Part shown: positions 1 to 7,509 of the stretch, in pieces
How positions within the stretch are numbered: position 1 is the first letter of the stretch
Layout of the letters: each line of letters begins with the position of its first letter
Assembly: GCA_030603635.1 (NCBI GenBank)
Contig: JAUVXK010000020.1
Span: 1-34,520, forward strand
Length of the DNA stretch: 34,520 bases
DNA from: Burkholderiales bacterium
GTDB taxonomy: Bacteria > Pseudomonadota > Gammaproteobacteria > Burkholderiales > Burkholderiaceae_C
Direction: 5' to 3'
The notes under the pieces: model-generated
Database searches by the model: none
Seen by the model: the letters and a program-made list of their open reading frames with translations, nothing else
What the model was told of the DNA's origin: nothing
Made by a program: the position numbers and the translations under genes

Positions 1-44
1 TCGCCCTCCAGGGCCACCGGCCACCAGCCTTCTTGCTCTTTCAT
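1..44 (-). CDS. 5' end of an unidentified gene, cut by the window edge
   Basis: An ATG at 44-42 on the minus strand is preceded by a good ribosome binding site (GGAGTGAGG, 4 bases upstream). The first 14 codons read MKEQEGWWPVALEG and stay open to the edge. The W-W-P-V-A stretch resembles the extreme N-terminus of Rieske-type aromatic ring-hydroxylating oxygenases, which often start with W(Y/H)PVA. Fourteen residues cannot establish a family. It lies just downstream of the purine-type transporter genes but is separated from them by a hairpin terminator, so it may have its own promoter or depend on read-through. Confidence 0.4.
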   Translation of the reverse strand, partial: MKEQEGWWPVALEG

Positions 45-60
45 GTGCCTCACTCCACGA

Positions 61-95
61 AAACACAAAGGCCGCCACAAGGAAGCGTGGCGGCC
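61..95 (-). terminator. Rho-independent terminator after the BMP lipoprotein gene
   Basis: A perfect 9-bp inverted repeat (GGCCGCCAC at 70-78 and GTGGCGGCC at 87-95) encloses an 8-base loop. Reading leftward it is followed by the T-rich run CTTTGTGTTTTC (58-69). It lies 41 bases beyond the BMP stop codon and just before the next gene's start, so it probably ends the transporter operon. Confidence 0.8.
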
Positions 96-136
96 TGGAT
101 CCACGCCGGGGCAAGCCCCGGCCACCGTTAAGGGTG

Positions 137-1273
137 TCAGTTGCCTGTGGGCACCCGGCCTTCGATGCCACGCACGAAGAAGTTCACGCCGTCTTTCCAG
201 GCACGATCGGCCGGCACGCCAGCCGCCAGCACTTCCTTGCCGGTGTTGTCGACGATCGGGCCCGTGAAGGGTTCGAAGGTACCGGCCTTCATGCCGGCCT
301 TGATTTCCTCGACCTTGGCCTTGGCTTCGGCGGGCACGAAGTCGGCGATCTTGATCAGGTCGTTCAGGTCTTCCATGACGCCCCAGACGGTACGCTTGGT
401 TTCCCAGGTGCCGTTGCGCAGTTCCTCGATCGACTTCACGTAGTAGGGCGTCCAGTTCACGATGGCCGAAGCCAGGTGGGCGTTGGGCGCAAAGGCGCTC
501 ATGTCGCTGTCCCAGCCAAAGGCGTACTTGCCGTTGCGCTCGGCGGTCTGCAGCACGGCAGTGGAGTCGGTGTTCTGCAGCAGCACGTCGGCCCCCTGGT
601 TGATCAGGGCCTGGGCGGCTTCGCTCTCCTTCGGCGGATCGAACCAGCTGCTCACCCACACCACGCGCACCTTCACGTCGGGCTTGACCGACTGGGCGCC
701 CAGCGTGAAGGCGTTGATGTTGCGCAGCACTTCAGGAATCGGGAAGGAACCGACGAAGCCCAGCGTACCGGTCTGGGTCATGTGCCCGGCGATCACGCCA
801 GCCATGTACGTGTCCTGGTAGAAGCTGGCGTCGTAGATGCGCATGTTGGGGGCGGTCTTGTAGCCCGTGGCGTGTTCGAACTTCACGTTGGGGAAGTCCT
901 CGGCCACCTTCAGCATGGTCTCCATGTAACCGAAGGACGTGCCGAAGATGATTTGGTTGCCCTGCTGGGCCAGATCGCGGAACACGCGCTCGGCGTCAGC
1001 CCCGTAGGGCACGCTCTCGATGTAGGTGGTCTGCACCTGGTTGCCGAAGTGGGCTTCCACCCCGCGGCGCCCCAGATCGTGGGCAAAGCTCCAGCCGGCG
1101 TCGCCCACCGGGCCGATGTAGACCCAGGCGGCCTTGGTCACCTGGGGTGCCTCGGGTGCAGCCGGTGCCGGTGCGGCCGCTTCTTCTTTCTTGCCGCAGC
1201 CGATGAGGGCGGCCCCGGCCAGCGCGGTGATCGCGGCCACCTTGATGAGTGAACGTTTGCTCAGATCGGTCAT
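137..1273 (-). CDS. BMP-family ABC transporter substrate-binding lipoprotein
   Basis: This 378-residue protein is the extracytoplasmic binding subunit of a purine/nucleoside-type ABC importer (BMP/PnrA-like family). A positively charged N-terminus and a hydrophobic stretch lead to a lipobox L-I-G-C with Cys26 as the lipid-modified residue, so it should be membrane anchored. A low-complexity Ala/Pro/Glu linker follows (about 30-45). The mature domain opens with the family signature YIGPVGDAGWSFAHDLGRRG (about residues 52-71). The start ATG is preceded by AAGAGGC. It is the last gene of the leftward cluster of two permeases and an ATPase, with a terminator behind it. Nucleoside or purine specificity is inferred from the family and the adjacent xanthine dehydrogenase genes; the exact ligand cannot be read from the sequence. 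Confidence 0.93.
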   Translation of the reverse strand: MTDLSKRSLIKVAAITALAGAALIGCGKKEEAAAPAPAAPEAPQVTKAAWVYIGPVGDAGWSFAHDLGRRGVEAHFGNQVQTTYIESVPYGADAERVFRDLAQQGNQIIFGTSFGYMETMLKVAEDFPNVKFEHATGYKTAPNMRIYDASFYQDTYMAGVIAGHMTQTGTLGFVGSFPIPEVLRNINAFTLGAQSVKPDVKVRVVWVSSWFDPPKESEAAQALINQGADVLLQNTDSTAVLQTAERNGKYAFGWDSDMSAFAPNAHLASAIVNWTPYYVKSIEELRNGTWETKRTVWGVMEDLNDLIKIADFVPAEAKAKVEEIKAGMKAGTFEPFTGPIVDNTGKEVLAAGVPADRAWKDGVNFFVRGIEGRVPTGN

Positions 1274-1314
1274 GTTTGCCTCTTGGTTGACAGGTTGGGG
1301 AGAACGGAAAAGGG

Positions 1315-2235
1315 TCAGGCACCGGGATGGAACGGCTTGCCTATCGAAGCTGGCATATTAGTACGAATCCACACCGGATTGCGCGAAATCAGCACCAGCA
1401 CCACCACCGTGGCGAGGTAGGGCAGCATGCTCAGGAATTCGGCACTGATCTGCACACCACGCCCCTGGAGGTAGAACTGCGCCATCGTCACCGCGCCAAA
1501 CAGGTAGGCACCAAGCAATACGCGTGCCGGTCGCCAGGTGGCAAAAGTGGTCAGGGCCAGAGCGATCCAGCCACGCCCGGCCGTCATGCCTTCGGTCCAC
1601 AGCGGGGTGTACTGCGTCGACAGGTAAGCGCCGGCCAGCCCGCACAGGCTGCCGCCCGCCACCACGGCCAGCCAGCGGATGAAGCGCACCGGATAGCCCA
1701 GCGCATGCGCCGAATCGGGGTTCTCGCCCACACTGCGAAGCACCAACCCGGCGCGGGTGCGGTACAGGAACCAGATCATGCCGGCGGCCAGTGCCAGCCC
1801 GACCCAGACCATGCCATCCAGCCGAGCCATGCCAGGGCCGATGACAGGGATATCGGCCCAGATCGAGGGGGTGCTGACCATCTTGCTCGAGAGGTTTTCG
1901 CGCGTGTAGGTCACGCCGGCAAACGCCGAGAAACCCACCCCGAACAGTGACAGCGCCAGCCCGGTCGCGTACTGGTTGGTGTTCAGCCAGATCACCAGCA
2001 CGCCGAAGATGGCCGCCAGAGCCGCCCCCGCCAGCATGCCGGCCCCCAGGCCCGCCAGGCCGCTGCCGGTATGCACCACCATGGCGAATCCGGCCAGGGC
2101 CGCACACAGCATCATGCCCTCGGCACCCAGGTTGACGATGCCCGCCTTCTCGTTGAGCAGCAGGCCCAGCGCCGCGATCGCCAGCACGGTGCCGGCGTTC
2201 AGCGACGTCGCCACATTCAGAAAGAACACTTCCAT
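1315..2235 (-). CDS. ABC transporter permease, branched-chain/purine type (second permease)
   Basis: This 306-residue, very hydrophobic inner-membrane protein belongs to the BPD_transp_2 permease family used with BMP-type binding proteins (YufQ/PnrD-like). The N-terminus carries the characteristic segment LLLNEKAGIVNLGAEGMMLC (about residues 26-45), followed by several membrane helices. A conserved cytoplasmic loop contains SVGENPDSAHALGYPVRFIR (about 168-187), where the ATPase docks. Its start lies 3 bases beyond the stop of the first permease, which indicates translational coupling. With the first permease it should form the heteromeric membrane channel of the importer. Confidence 0.93.
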   Translation of the reverse strand: MEVFFLNVATSLNAGTVLAIAALGLLLNEKAGIVNLGAEGMMLCAALAGFAMVVHTGSGLAGLGAGMLAGAALAAIFGVLVIWLNTNQYATGLALSLFGVGFSAFAGVTYTRENLSSKMVSTPSIWADIPVIGPGMARLDGMVWVGLALAAGMIWFLYRTRAGLVLRSVGENPDSAHALGYPVRFIRWLAVVAGGSLCGLAGAYLSTQYTPLWTEGMTAGRGWIALALTTFATWRPARVLLGAYLFGAVTMAQFYLQGRGVQISAEFLSMLPYLATVVVLVLISRNPVWIRTNMPASIGKPFHPGA

Positions 2236-2238
2236 GCG

Positions 2239-3303
2239 TCAGCCTCCCCGCCGCTTGAACACCACGCGGTAGTGGATCAGCGTGTCACAGGCGAGCAGCG
2301 CGAACAGCAGCAGCCCCTGGAACACCCCGTTGATGGACTTGGGCAGGCCCAGACGCGACTGCGCCAGTTCCCCACCGATGTAGAACATGCTCATGAGGAT
2401 CGCCGAGAAGACGATGCCTACCGGATGCAGACGGCCCACGAACGCCACGATGATGGCAGCAAAGCCGTAACCGACCGGGATATGGGGCGTGAGCTGCCCG
2501 ATCGGTCCGGCCACCTCCAGCGCGCCGGCCAGGCCCGCAGCCCCACCCGACACCAGCAACGCCACCCACAAGGCCTTGCGCGAGGAAAACCCCGCGTAGC
2601 GGGCCGCCGCCGGCGCCAGCCCGCCGACCTGCTGGGCATATCCGGCGTAGGTGCGGAACATGAAGAGCCACATCAGCGCGACGCCCACCAGACCGATGAT
2701 CACCCCGATGTTCGCCCGAAAGCCATCAAACAGGCGCGGCATCATCGCGGCGCGGTCGAAGCGCTGGGTTTGCGGCATGTTGAAGCCCATCGGGTCCTTC
2801 CAGGGGCCGAACACCAGGTAGTTGAGGATCTGGATGGCCACATAGACCAGCATCAGGCTGACCAGGATTTCGTTGGCGTTGAAACGGTCACGCAGCAGCG
2901 CCGTGACCCCGGCCCACAACATCCCACCGACCACTCCGCCCAGCAGCACGGCCGGCACCAGCCAGACGCCCCAGCTGCGGTCGGCCGACAGCGCCACGCC
3001 AGCGGCAAAGATAGCCCCGATCACGAACTGCCCCTCGGCCCCGATGTTCCACACGTTGGAGCGGAAGCACAGCGCCAGCCCGAGCGCAATGATCAGCAGC
3101 GGCGTGGCCTTGAGCGCCAGCTCCGACCACGCGTAGGGGGACTTGATCGGTTCCCAGAAGAAGATCTGCAAGCCCCGCACCGGGTCCTTGCCCAGCACGG
3201 TGAACAGGATCACTCCGATCACCACGGTGATGGCCAGCGCCAGCAACGGCGAGGCGTAGGTCCACAGTGGCGACGCCTGCGGACGGGGTTCAAGCCGCAG
3301 CAT
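2239..3303 (-). CDS. ABC transporter permease, branched-chain/purine type (first permease)
   Basis: This 354-residue membrane protein is the YufP/PnrC-like partner permease. Visible family features are the segment WNIGAEGQFVIGAIFAAGVA in the first half and the helix-breaking stretch IVAFVGRLHPVGIVFSAILM near the C-terminus. The N-terminal 15 residues are polar and cytoplasmic, followed by about eight to ten hydrophobic helices. The ATG lies inside the end of the upstream ATPase gene, a 14-base overlap, and its stop is 3 bases before the second permease. Together with the ATPase and the lipoprotein it completes a four-component importer. Confidence 0.93.
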   Translation of the reverse strand: MLRLEPRPQASPLWTYASPLLALAITVVIGVILFTVLGKDPVRGLQIFFWEPIKSPYAWSELALKATPLLIIALGLALCFRSNVWNIGAEGQFVIGAIFAAGVALSADRSWGVWLVPAVLLGGVVGGMLWAGVTALLRDRFNANEILVSLMLVYVAIQILNYLVFGPWKDPMGFNMPQTQRFDRAAMMPRLFDGFRANIGVIIGLVGVALMWLFMFRTYAGYAQQVGGLAPAAARYAGFSSRKALWVALLVSGGAAGLAGALEVAGPIGQLTPHIPVGYGFAAIIVAFVGRLHPVGIVFSAILMSMFYIGGELAQSRLGLPKSINGVFQGLLLFALLACDTLIHYRVVFKRRGG

Positions 3304-4834
3304 GGGCCACCTCCTGTTGGGGGGCGTCCCACAGCCCCGACATCCACTCCCCGATCTGTTCCACCGTGGCCTCGGCCCGCGGCACCGAAGGCGACAGGCG
3401 CCCCTTGGCGATCACGTGCAGGCGGTCGGAGATTTCGAACAGCTCCTCCAGCTCCTCGCTGACCACCAGCACCGCGCAACCGGCGTCGCGCAACGCCAGG
3501 ATTTCGCTGCGGATCTGCGCCGCGGCGCCCACGTCCACACCCCAGGTGGGCTGGCTGACGATGAGCACGGCGGGACTGGCCTCAATCTCGCGGCCCACGA
3601 TGAACTTCTGCAGGTTGCCCCCCGAAAGCGACCTGGCCGCCGCCCCCGGGCCATTGGCCTTGACCTTGAAGCGCGCGATGATCTCTGCGGCCTGCTGCTC
3701 CAGCTTGCCCAGTTTGAGCCAGCCCAAGGGGCCGATGGCGTCGCGCCGCGACAGCAACAGGTTCTGGGCCAGGCTGAGCGTGGGCACGGCCCCCCGGCCC
3801 AGCCGTTCTTCCGGCACGAAATGCAGACCGCGCTTGCGCCGCCTGCCGGGCCCCTGGCGCGACACGTCGGCCCCCGCCAGTTGGATGCTGCCCACGGGCG
3901 CACGGGGGTTCTCACCGGACAGGCAGGCCAGCAACTCCGCCTGCCCGTTGCCCGACACGCCGGCAATGCCCACCACCTCTCCGGCACGCACCTCCAGGCC
4001 GATGCCCTGCAGTTCGGTCCCGAAGGGGTCTTCGCTGCGAAGGTTCAGGCCTTGCACGGCCAGTACCACGTCGCCCGCTTGCTGAGGCCGGTGCGCCAGC
4101 TCCGGGGGCTCGGCCCCGATCATCAGCCGGCTGAGCGATGCGTTGCTCTCTTGCCTCGGGTCACACACGCCCGTGACCTTGCCCCCGCGCATCACGGTGC
4201 AGGCGTCGCACAGCTCGCGGATTTCGTGCAGCTTGTGGCTGATGTAGAGGATGCTGCAGCCCTCCTCGGCGAGCTGGCGCAGCACCACGAACAGCTTCTC
4301 CACCGCCTGGGGCGTGAGCACCGAAGTGGGTTCGTCAAGGATCAGCAGCTGGGGGCTGGCCAGCAGGGCGCGGATGATCTCGACGCGCTGCATCTCGCCC
4401 ACGCTGAGGGAATGCACCGGGCGCTCGGGATCGATGTCGAGCCCGTATTCACGCGCTTTCAAGCCGATGCTCTCGCTGACCTCGCGCAGGCTCAAGGACT
4501 TGTCCAGCCCGAGCCACACGTTCTCAGCCACCGTGAGGGTGTCGAACAGACTGAAATGCTGGAACACCATGGCAATACCCAGGGCACGCGCCTCCTGCGG
4601 ATTGCGGATGTGCACGGCCTTGCCGTTGAAGAGCATGGCGCCGTCGTCGGGCTTGACGGAGCCATAGATGATCTTCATGAGCGTGGACTTGCCGGCCCCG
4701 TTCTCGCCCAGCACGGCGTGGATGCTGCCAGGTGCCACGGTGAGCGAAACGTCGTCGTTGGCCACCACACCCGGGTAGCGCTTGGTGATCTGCGTGAGTT
4801 GCAGCCGGGGCGGGTGGTGCGTCGGAGGGGTCAT
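3290..4834 (-). CDS. ABC transporter ATP-binding protein with two nucleotide-binding domains
   Basis: From the chosen start the protein has 514 residues, normal for the tandem-domain sugar/nucleoside ATPases (YufO/PnrB-like). Domain 1 has Walker A GENGAGKST (residues 43-51), signature LSVGEMQRVEI and Walker B LLILDEPTSVL. Domain 2 has a degenerate Walker A (GIAGVSGNGQ), signature LSGGNLQKFIVG and a degenerate Walker B with SQPT in place of DEPT, which is common in this family. The frame extends 50 codons further upstream to 4984, but that part is Pro/Arg-rich and lies inside the LysR gene. I chose ATG 4834 because conserved sequence starts there and it forms an ATGA overlap with the LysR stop codon. 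It energises the two permeases. Confidence 0.93.
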   Translation of the reverse strand: MTPPTHHPPRLQLTQITKRYPGVVANDDVSLTVAPGSIHAVLGENGAGKSTLMKIIYGSVKPDDGAMLFNGKAVHIRNPQEARALGIAMVFQHFSLFDTLTVAENVWLGLDKSLSLREVSESIGLKAREYGLDIDPERPVHSLSVGEMQRVEIIRALLASPQLLILDEPTSVLTPQAVEKLFVVLRQLAEEGCSILYISHKLHEIRELCDACTVMRGGKVTGVCDPRQESNASLSRLMIGAEPPELAHRPQQAGDVVLAVQGLNLRSEDPFGTELQGIGLEVRAGEVVGIAGVSGNGQAELLACLSGENPRAPVGSIQLAGADVSRQGPGRRRKRGLHFVPEERLGRGAVPTLSLAQNLLLSRRDAIGPLGWLKLGKLEQQAAEIIARFKVKANGPGAAARSLSGGNLQKFIVGREIEASPAVLIVSQPTWGVDVGAAAQIRSEILALRDAGCAVLVVSEELEELFEISDRLHVIAKGRLSPSVPRAEATVEQIGEWMSGLWDAPQQEVAHAAA

Positions 4835-5865
4835 GCAACGGTCTGGTTGTGGGCGTGCTGGGCAGCACGGGGGGACCGACCGGCGCGGCGGGCACCGGCC
4901 GGGCGGGGCACAGGGGCTTCGTCCTGGGTGGGATCGTCCTGGCGCAGACTCGCCGCCACCGTCTTGATGGCATCGCGCAGCCACTGGGCGGCGGGCGAGG
5001 CGTGGGTGCGTTCATGCCAGAGCTGGTAATACATCAGGCGTGGGAACGGCACCGGGCACGGCAGGATCTCGACCGGCAGCCCGGCGACGAATCGCTCGCA
5101 GAACTGGCGCCCCGTGGTCAGGACAAGCAAGGTCGATGCCACCATGGCCGGGATCAGGCTGAAATGCGGACTGCGGGCGCAGATGTGCCGGTTCAGGCCC
5201 AGCGTGGCCAGGTGCACGTCGATCACGCCACGGGCACCAGGGTGGGTGGGCGTGGGCGCGATGTGCTCGGCCTGGAGCCAGTCTTCCACCGTCCAGCCCC
5301 GGCGCACGGCAGGGTGGTTCTTCGACACCAGACACACCACCTCGTCACCGAACAGGCGCCCCAGATGCAGGTCGCCCGGGGGTTGCGGCCAGTTGCCGAT
5401 GACCACGTCCACCTCCCCCTGGGCCAATCGACGGTGGTAGTCCGAATCCCCTGAAAGCGGGTGGATTTCGATGCCGCACAGCGGAGCGTGCCCTTTCAGG
5501 AAGGTCACGAGCTGCGGCAGGAAGAAAGGGTCCAGGTAGTCGCTCGCGGCCAGCGTGAAGGTGTGGCGCGCCGTGGCGGGGTCGAATCGGCGTGCATCGG
5601 AAAACATCACCTCTGCCGACTGCAGGATGTGGGCCGCCGGCTCGATCATGCGCAAACCCGCCGGGGTGGGCACCATCCCGGTGCCCGAACGCACCAGCAA
5701 GGGATCTCCGGAAAGCTCCCGCAGGCGGCGCAGGGCCGCACTCACCGCCGGCTGGTACATGCCGAGGCGCAAAGCCGCTCGAGACACATTGCGTTCAGTC
5801 AACACGGTGTGCAGGACCCGAATGAGATGAAGGTCTATCTTGTCGAAAAGCTGCTGGTCTTTCAT
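4831..5865 (-). CDS. LysR-family transcriptional regulator of the purine transport/oxidation locus
   Basis: From ATG 5865 the protein has 344 residues. The N-terminal helix-turn-helix region includes LIRVLHTVLTERNVSRAALR (about 12-31) followed by LGMYQPAVSAALRRLRELSG, and GDPLLVRSG marks the start of the linker helix. The rest is a periplasmic-binding-protein-like effector domain. The C-terminal tail is unusually Arg/Ala/Pro-rich. The frame could begin at 5982, but those 39 residues lack conservation and overlap the xdhA promoter region. Its stop shares an ATGA with the ATPase start, so regulator and transporter are probably one transcript. It diverges from xdhA, the classical LysR arrangement, suggesting that it controls both sides in response to a purine. 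The ligand is inferred. Confidence 0.9.
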   Translation of the reverse strand: MKDQQLFDKIDLHLIRVLHTVLTERNVSRAALRLGMYQPAVSAALRRLRELSGDPLLVRSGTGMVPTPAGLRMIEPAAHILQSAEVMFSDARRFDPATARHTFTLAASDYLDPFFLPQLVTFLKGHAPLCGIEIHPLSGDSDYHRRLAQGEVDVVIGNWPQPPGDLHLGRLFGDEVVCLVSKNHPAVRRGWTVEDWLQAEHIAPTPTHPGARGVIDVHLATLGLNRHICARSPHFSLIPAMVASTLLVLTTGRQFCERFVAGLPVEILPCPVPFPRLMYYQLWHERTHASPAAQWLRDAIKTVAASLRQDDPTQDEAPVPRPAGARRAGRSPRAAQHAHNQTVA

Positions 5866-5937
5866 ACCGCATCCCGCATGAAAGGCATACCATGGCGAAT
5901 ATGTTGCTGTCTCAAGAAAAACGCTAACCTGTTGCGC
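5866..5937. promoter_or_regulatory. Divergent regulatory gap between the LysR gene and xdhA
   Basis: These 72 bases separate two divergent starts and should contain both promoters and the LysR operator. A small dyad, CATA-N10-TATG at 5886-5903, is the clearest symmetry and could be the operator core, although it does not exactly fit the T-N11-A LysR box. I see no convincing -35/-10 pair. The region also contains an alternative in-frame xdhA start at 5878. Confidence 0.45.
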
Positions 5938-7509
5938 ATGAAGTCCTCTGTCCCGACCGCTGCGGCCGAAAGCACTTTGCAATTCGTCAGGCGCGGCACC
6001 GTGGTGTCGCTCCCGAATGTATCACCCACTCGCACGCTCCTGCAGGTGTTGCGCGAAGACCTCGGCCTGACCGGCACCAAGGAGGGCTGCAACGAAGGTG
6101 ACTGCGGGGCCTGCACCGTGGTGCTGGCCGAACGCGATGGCCAGGGCCTGCGTTACCGCGCCGTCAACAGCTGCATCCGCATGGCCCATTCCGTACACGG
6201 CCAGGCGGTCTGGACGGTGGAAGACCTCACCGCCGACCCGCTGATCGACCGTCAGGGCGGGGCCCTGCACCCGGCGCAGCAGGCCATGGTAGATGGCCAC
6301 GGCTCCCAGTGCGGCTTCTGCACGCCTGGCTTCGTCATGAGCCTCTTCGGCATGTACCAGAACCGGGTGCAGGCCGGCGAAAAAATCACACGCGATGTGG
6401 CGCAGGCCGACCTGTCGGGCAACCTCTGCCGCTGCACGGGCTACCGCCCCATCCTCGACGCCGCCCAACGCATGGCCGACCTGCCTGCGGCCAAGGTCCA
6501 GGAACGGGCTGTGCGCCGCTTGCTGGACCGGATACCACCGGCAGCGCGATCAGGCGACTACATGGCCCCCGGCACCCTGGAAGCCTTGCTGCGGGCCCGC
6601 CGCGAGCACCCACAGGCCCAGATCGTGGCCGGCTGCACCGACGTGGGCCTGTGGGTCAACAAGGGGCACCGGCAGTTCGGGCAGGTGCTGGACGTGACTC
6701 AGGCCGCCGAGTTGCGCCACATTGAACGCTACCCTCGCCACATCGCCATCGGGGCCGGGGTGCGCCTGTCCGACGCCTTCGCCGCCCTGGTGAAAGACCG
6801 CCCTGCCCTGGCCACGTTTGCCGAGCGCTTCGCCGGTCTGCCGGTACGCCAGTCGGGCACCTTGGTGGGCAACGTGGCCAACGGTTCCCCGATCGGCGAC
6901 TCCATGCCGCTGCTGATCGCCCTGGGCGCCAGCGTGGTGCTGATGCGCTGGACCGGCCAAGGCGCGCGGGGCCGTATCGTCCACCGCGAACTGGCCCTGG
7001 AAGACTTTTACACCGGCTACCGCCAGAACCGGCTGGCGCCTGACGAGATCGTGGCCTGGGTCAAGGTGCCCAAGGCTCGACGCGCCTACACCCCCGAGCG
7101 GACCAGCGGCGAATGGACGAGGGTGTACAAGGTCTCGAAACGCTTCGACGACGACATCTCCGCCGTGTGCCTGGCCATGAGTCTGCAGATCGAGCGCGGG
7201 CGTGTGGTGCAGGCGCGCGTGGGGACTGGCGGCGTGGCGGCCACGCCCGCCCGGGCCTGGCAGACCGAAGCCGCCTTGAACGGTCAACCCTGGCAGGCCG
7301 AAACGGTTCGCGCTGCCATGCGTACCCTCACCCACGAATTCGCCCCCATTTCCGACATGCGCGCCAGTGCCGACTACCGCCGTACTGTGCTGGGCAACCT
7401 GTTGTGGCGCGGCTGGCTGGAAAGCCAGTCCCCCTCCGCCTGGCCCCTCAACCTGGAACGCCCGTTCCCCCGGAACGACACCGCCCTCACCGGGGAGGCA
7501 CAGCCATGA
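5938..7509 (+). CDS. xdhA: Xanthine dehydrogenase small subunit (2Fe-2S and FAD domains)
   Basis: This 523-residue subunit carries electrons from the molybdenum site of XdhB through two 2Fe-2S clusters to FAD. The plant-type ferredoxin domain has Cys51, Cys56, Cys59 and Cys79, and the second cluster domain has Cys125, Cys128, Cys164 and Cys166. The FAD domain (about 190-370) includes AGCTDVGLW and the flavin-binding stretch SGTLVGNVANGSPIGDSMP. A CO-dehydrogenase flavoprotein C-terminal domain follows. I chose ATG 5938; no strong ribosome binding site is visible there, and ATG 5878 in frame would add 20 residues. Its stop overlaps the xdhB start as ATGA. It should oxidise hypoxanthine and xanthine to urate in the cytoplasm. 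Confidence 0.94.
   Translation: MKSSVPTAAAESTLQFVRRGTVVSLPNVSPTRTLLQVLREDLGLTGTKEGCNEGDCGACTVVLAERDGQGLRYRAVNSCIRMAHSVHGQAVWTVEDLTADPLIDRQGGALHPAQQAMVDGHGSQCGFCTPGFVMSLFGMYQNRVQAGEKITRDVAQADLSGNLCRCTGYRPILDAAQRMADLPAAKVQERAVRRLLDRIPPAARSGDYMAPGTLEALLRARREHPQAQIVAGCTDVGLWVNKGHRQFGQVLDVTQAAELRHIERYPRHIAIGAGVRLSDAFAALVKDRPALATFAERFAGLPVRQSGTLVGNVANGSPIGDSMPLLIALGASVVLMRWTGQGARGRIVHRELALEDFYTGYRQNRLAPDEIVAWVKVPKARRAYTPERTSGEWTRVYKVSKRFDDDISAVCLAMSLQIERGRVVQARVGTGGVAATPARAWQTEAALNGQPWQAETVRAAMRTLTHEFAPISDMRASADYRRTVLGNLLWRGWLESQSPSAWPLNLERPFPRNDTALTGEAQP

Noticed and set aside
134-1252. Long rightward open frame opposite the BMP gene
   Set aside because: It is rich in His/Gly/Val/Leu with no recognisable domain, and mirrors the codon bias of the real gene on the other strand.
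2071-3462. Rightward 463-codon frame rich in His, Gln and Arg opposite the permease genes
   Set aside because: Composition is typical of antisense shadow frames, and it covers the junctions of well-supported genes.
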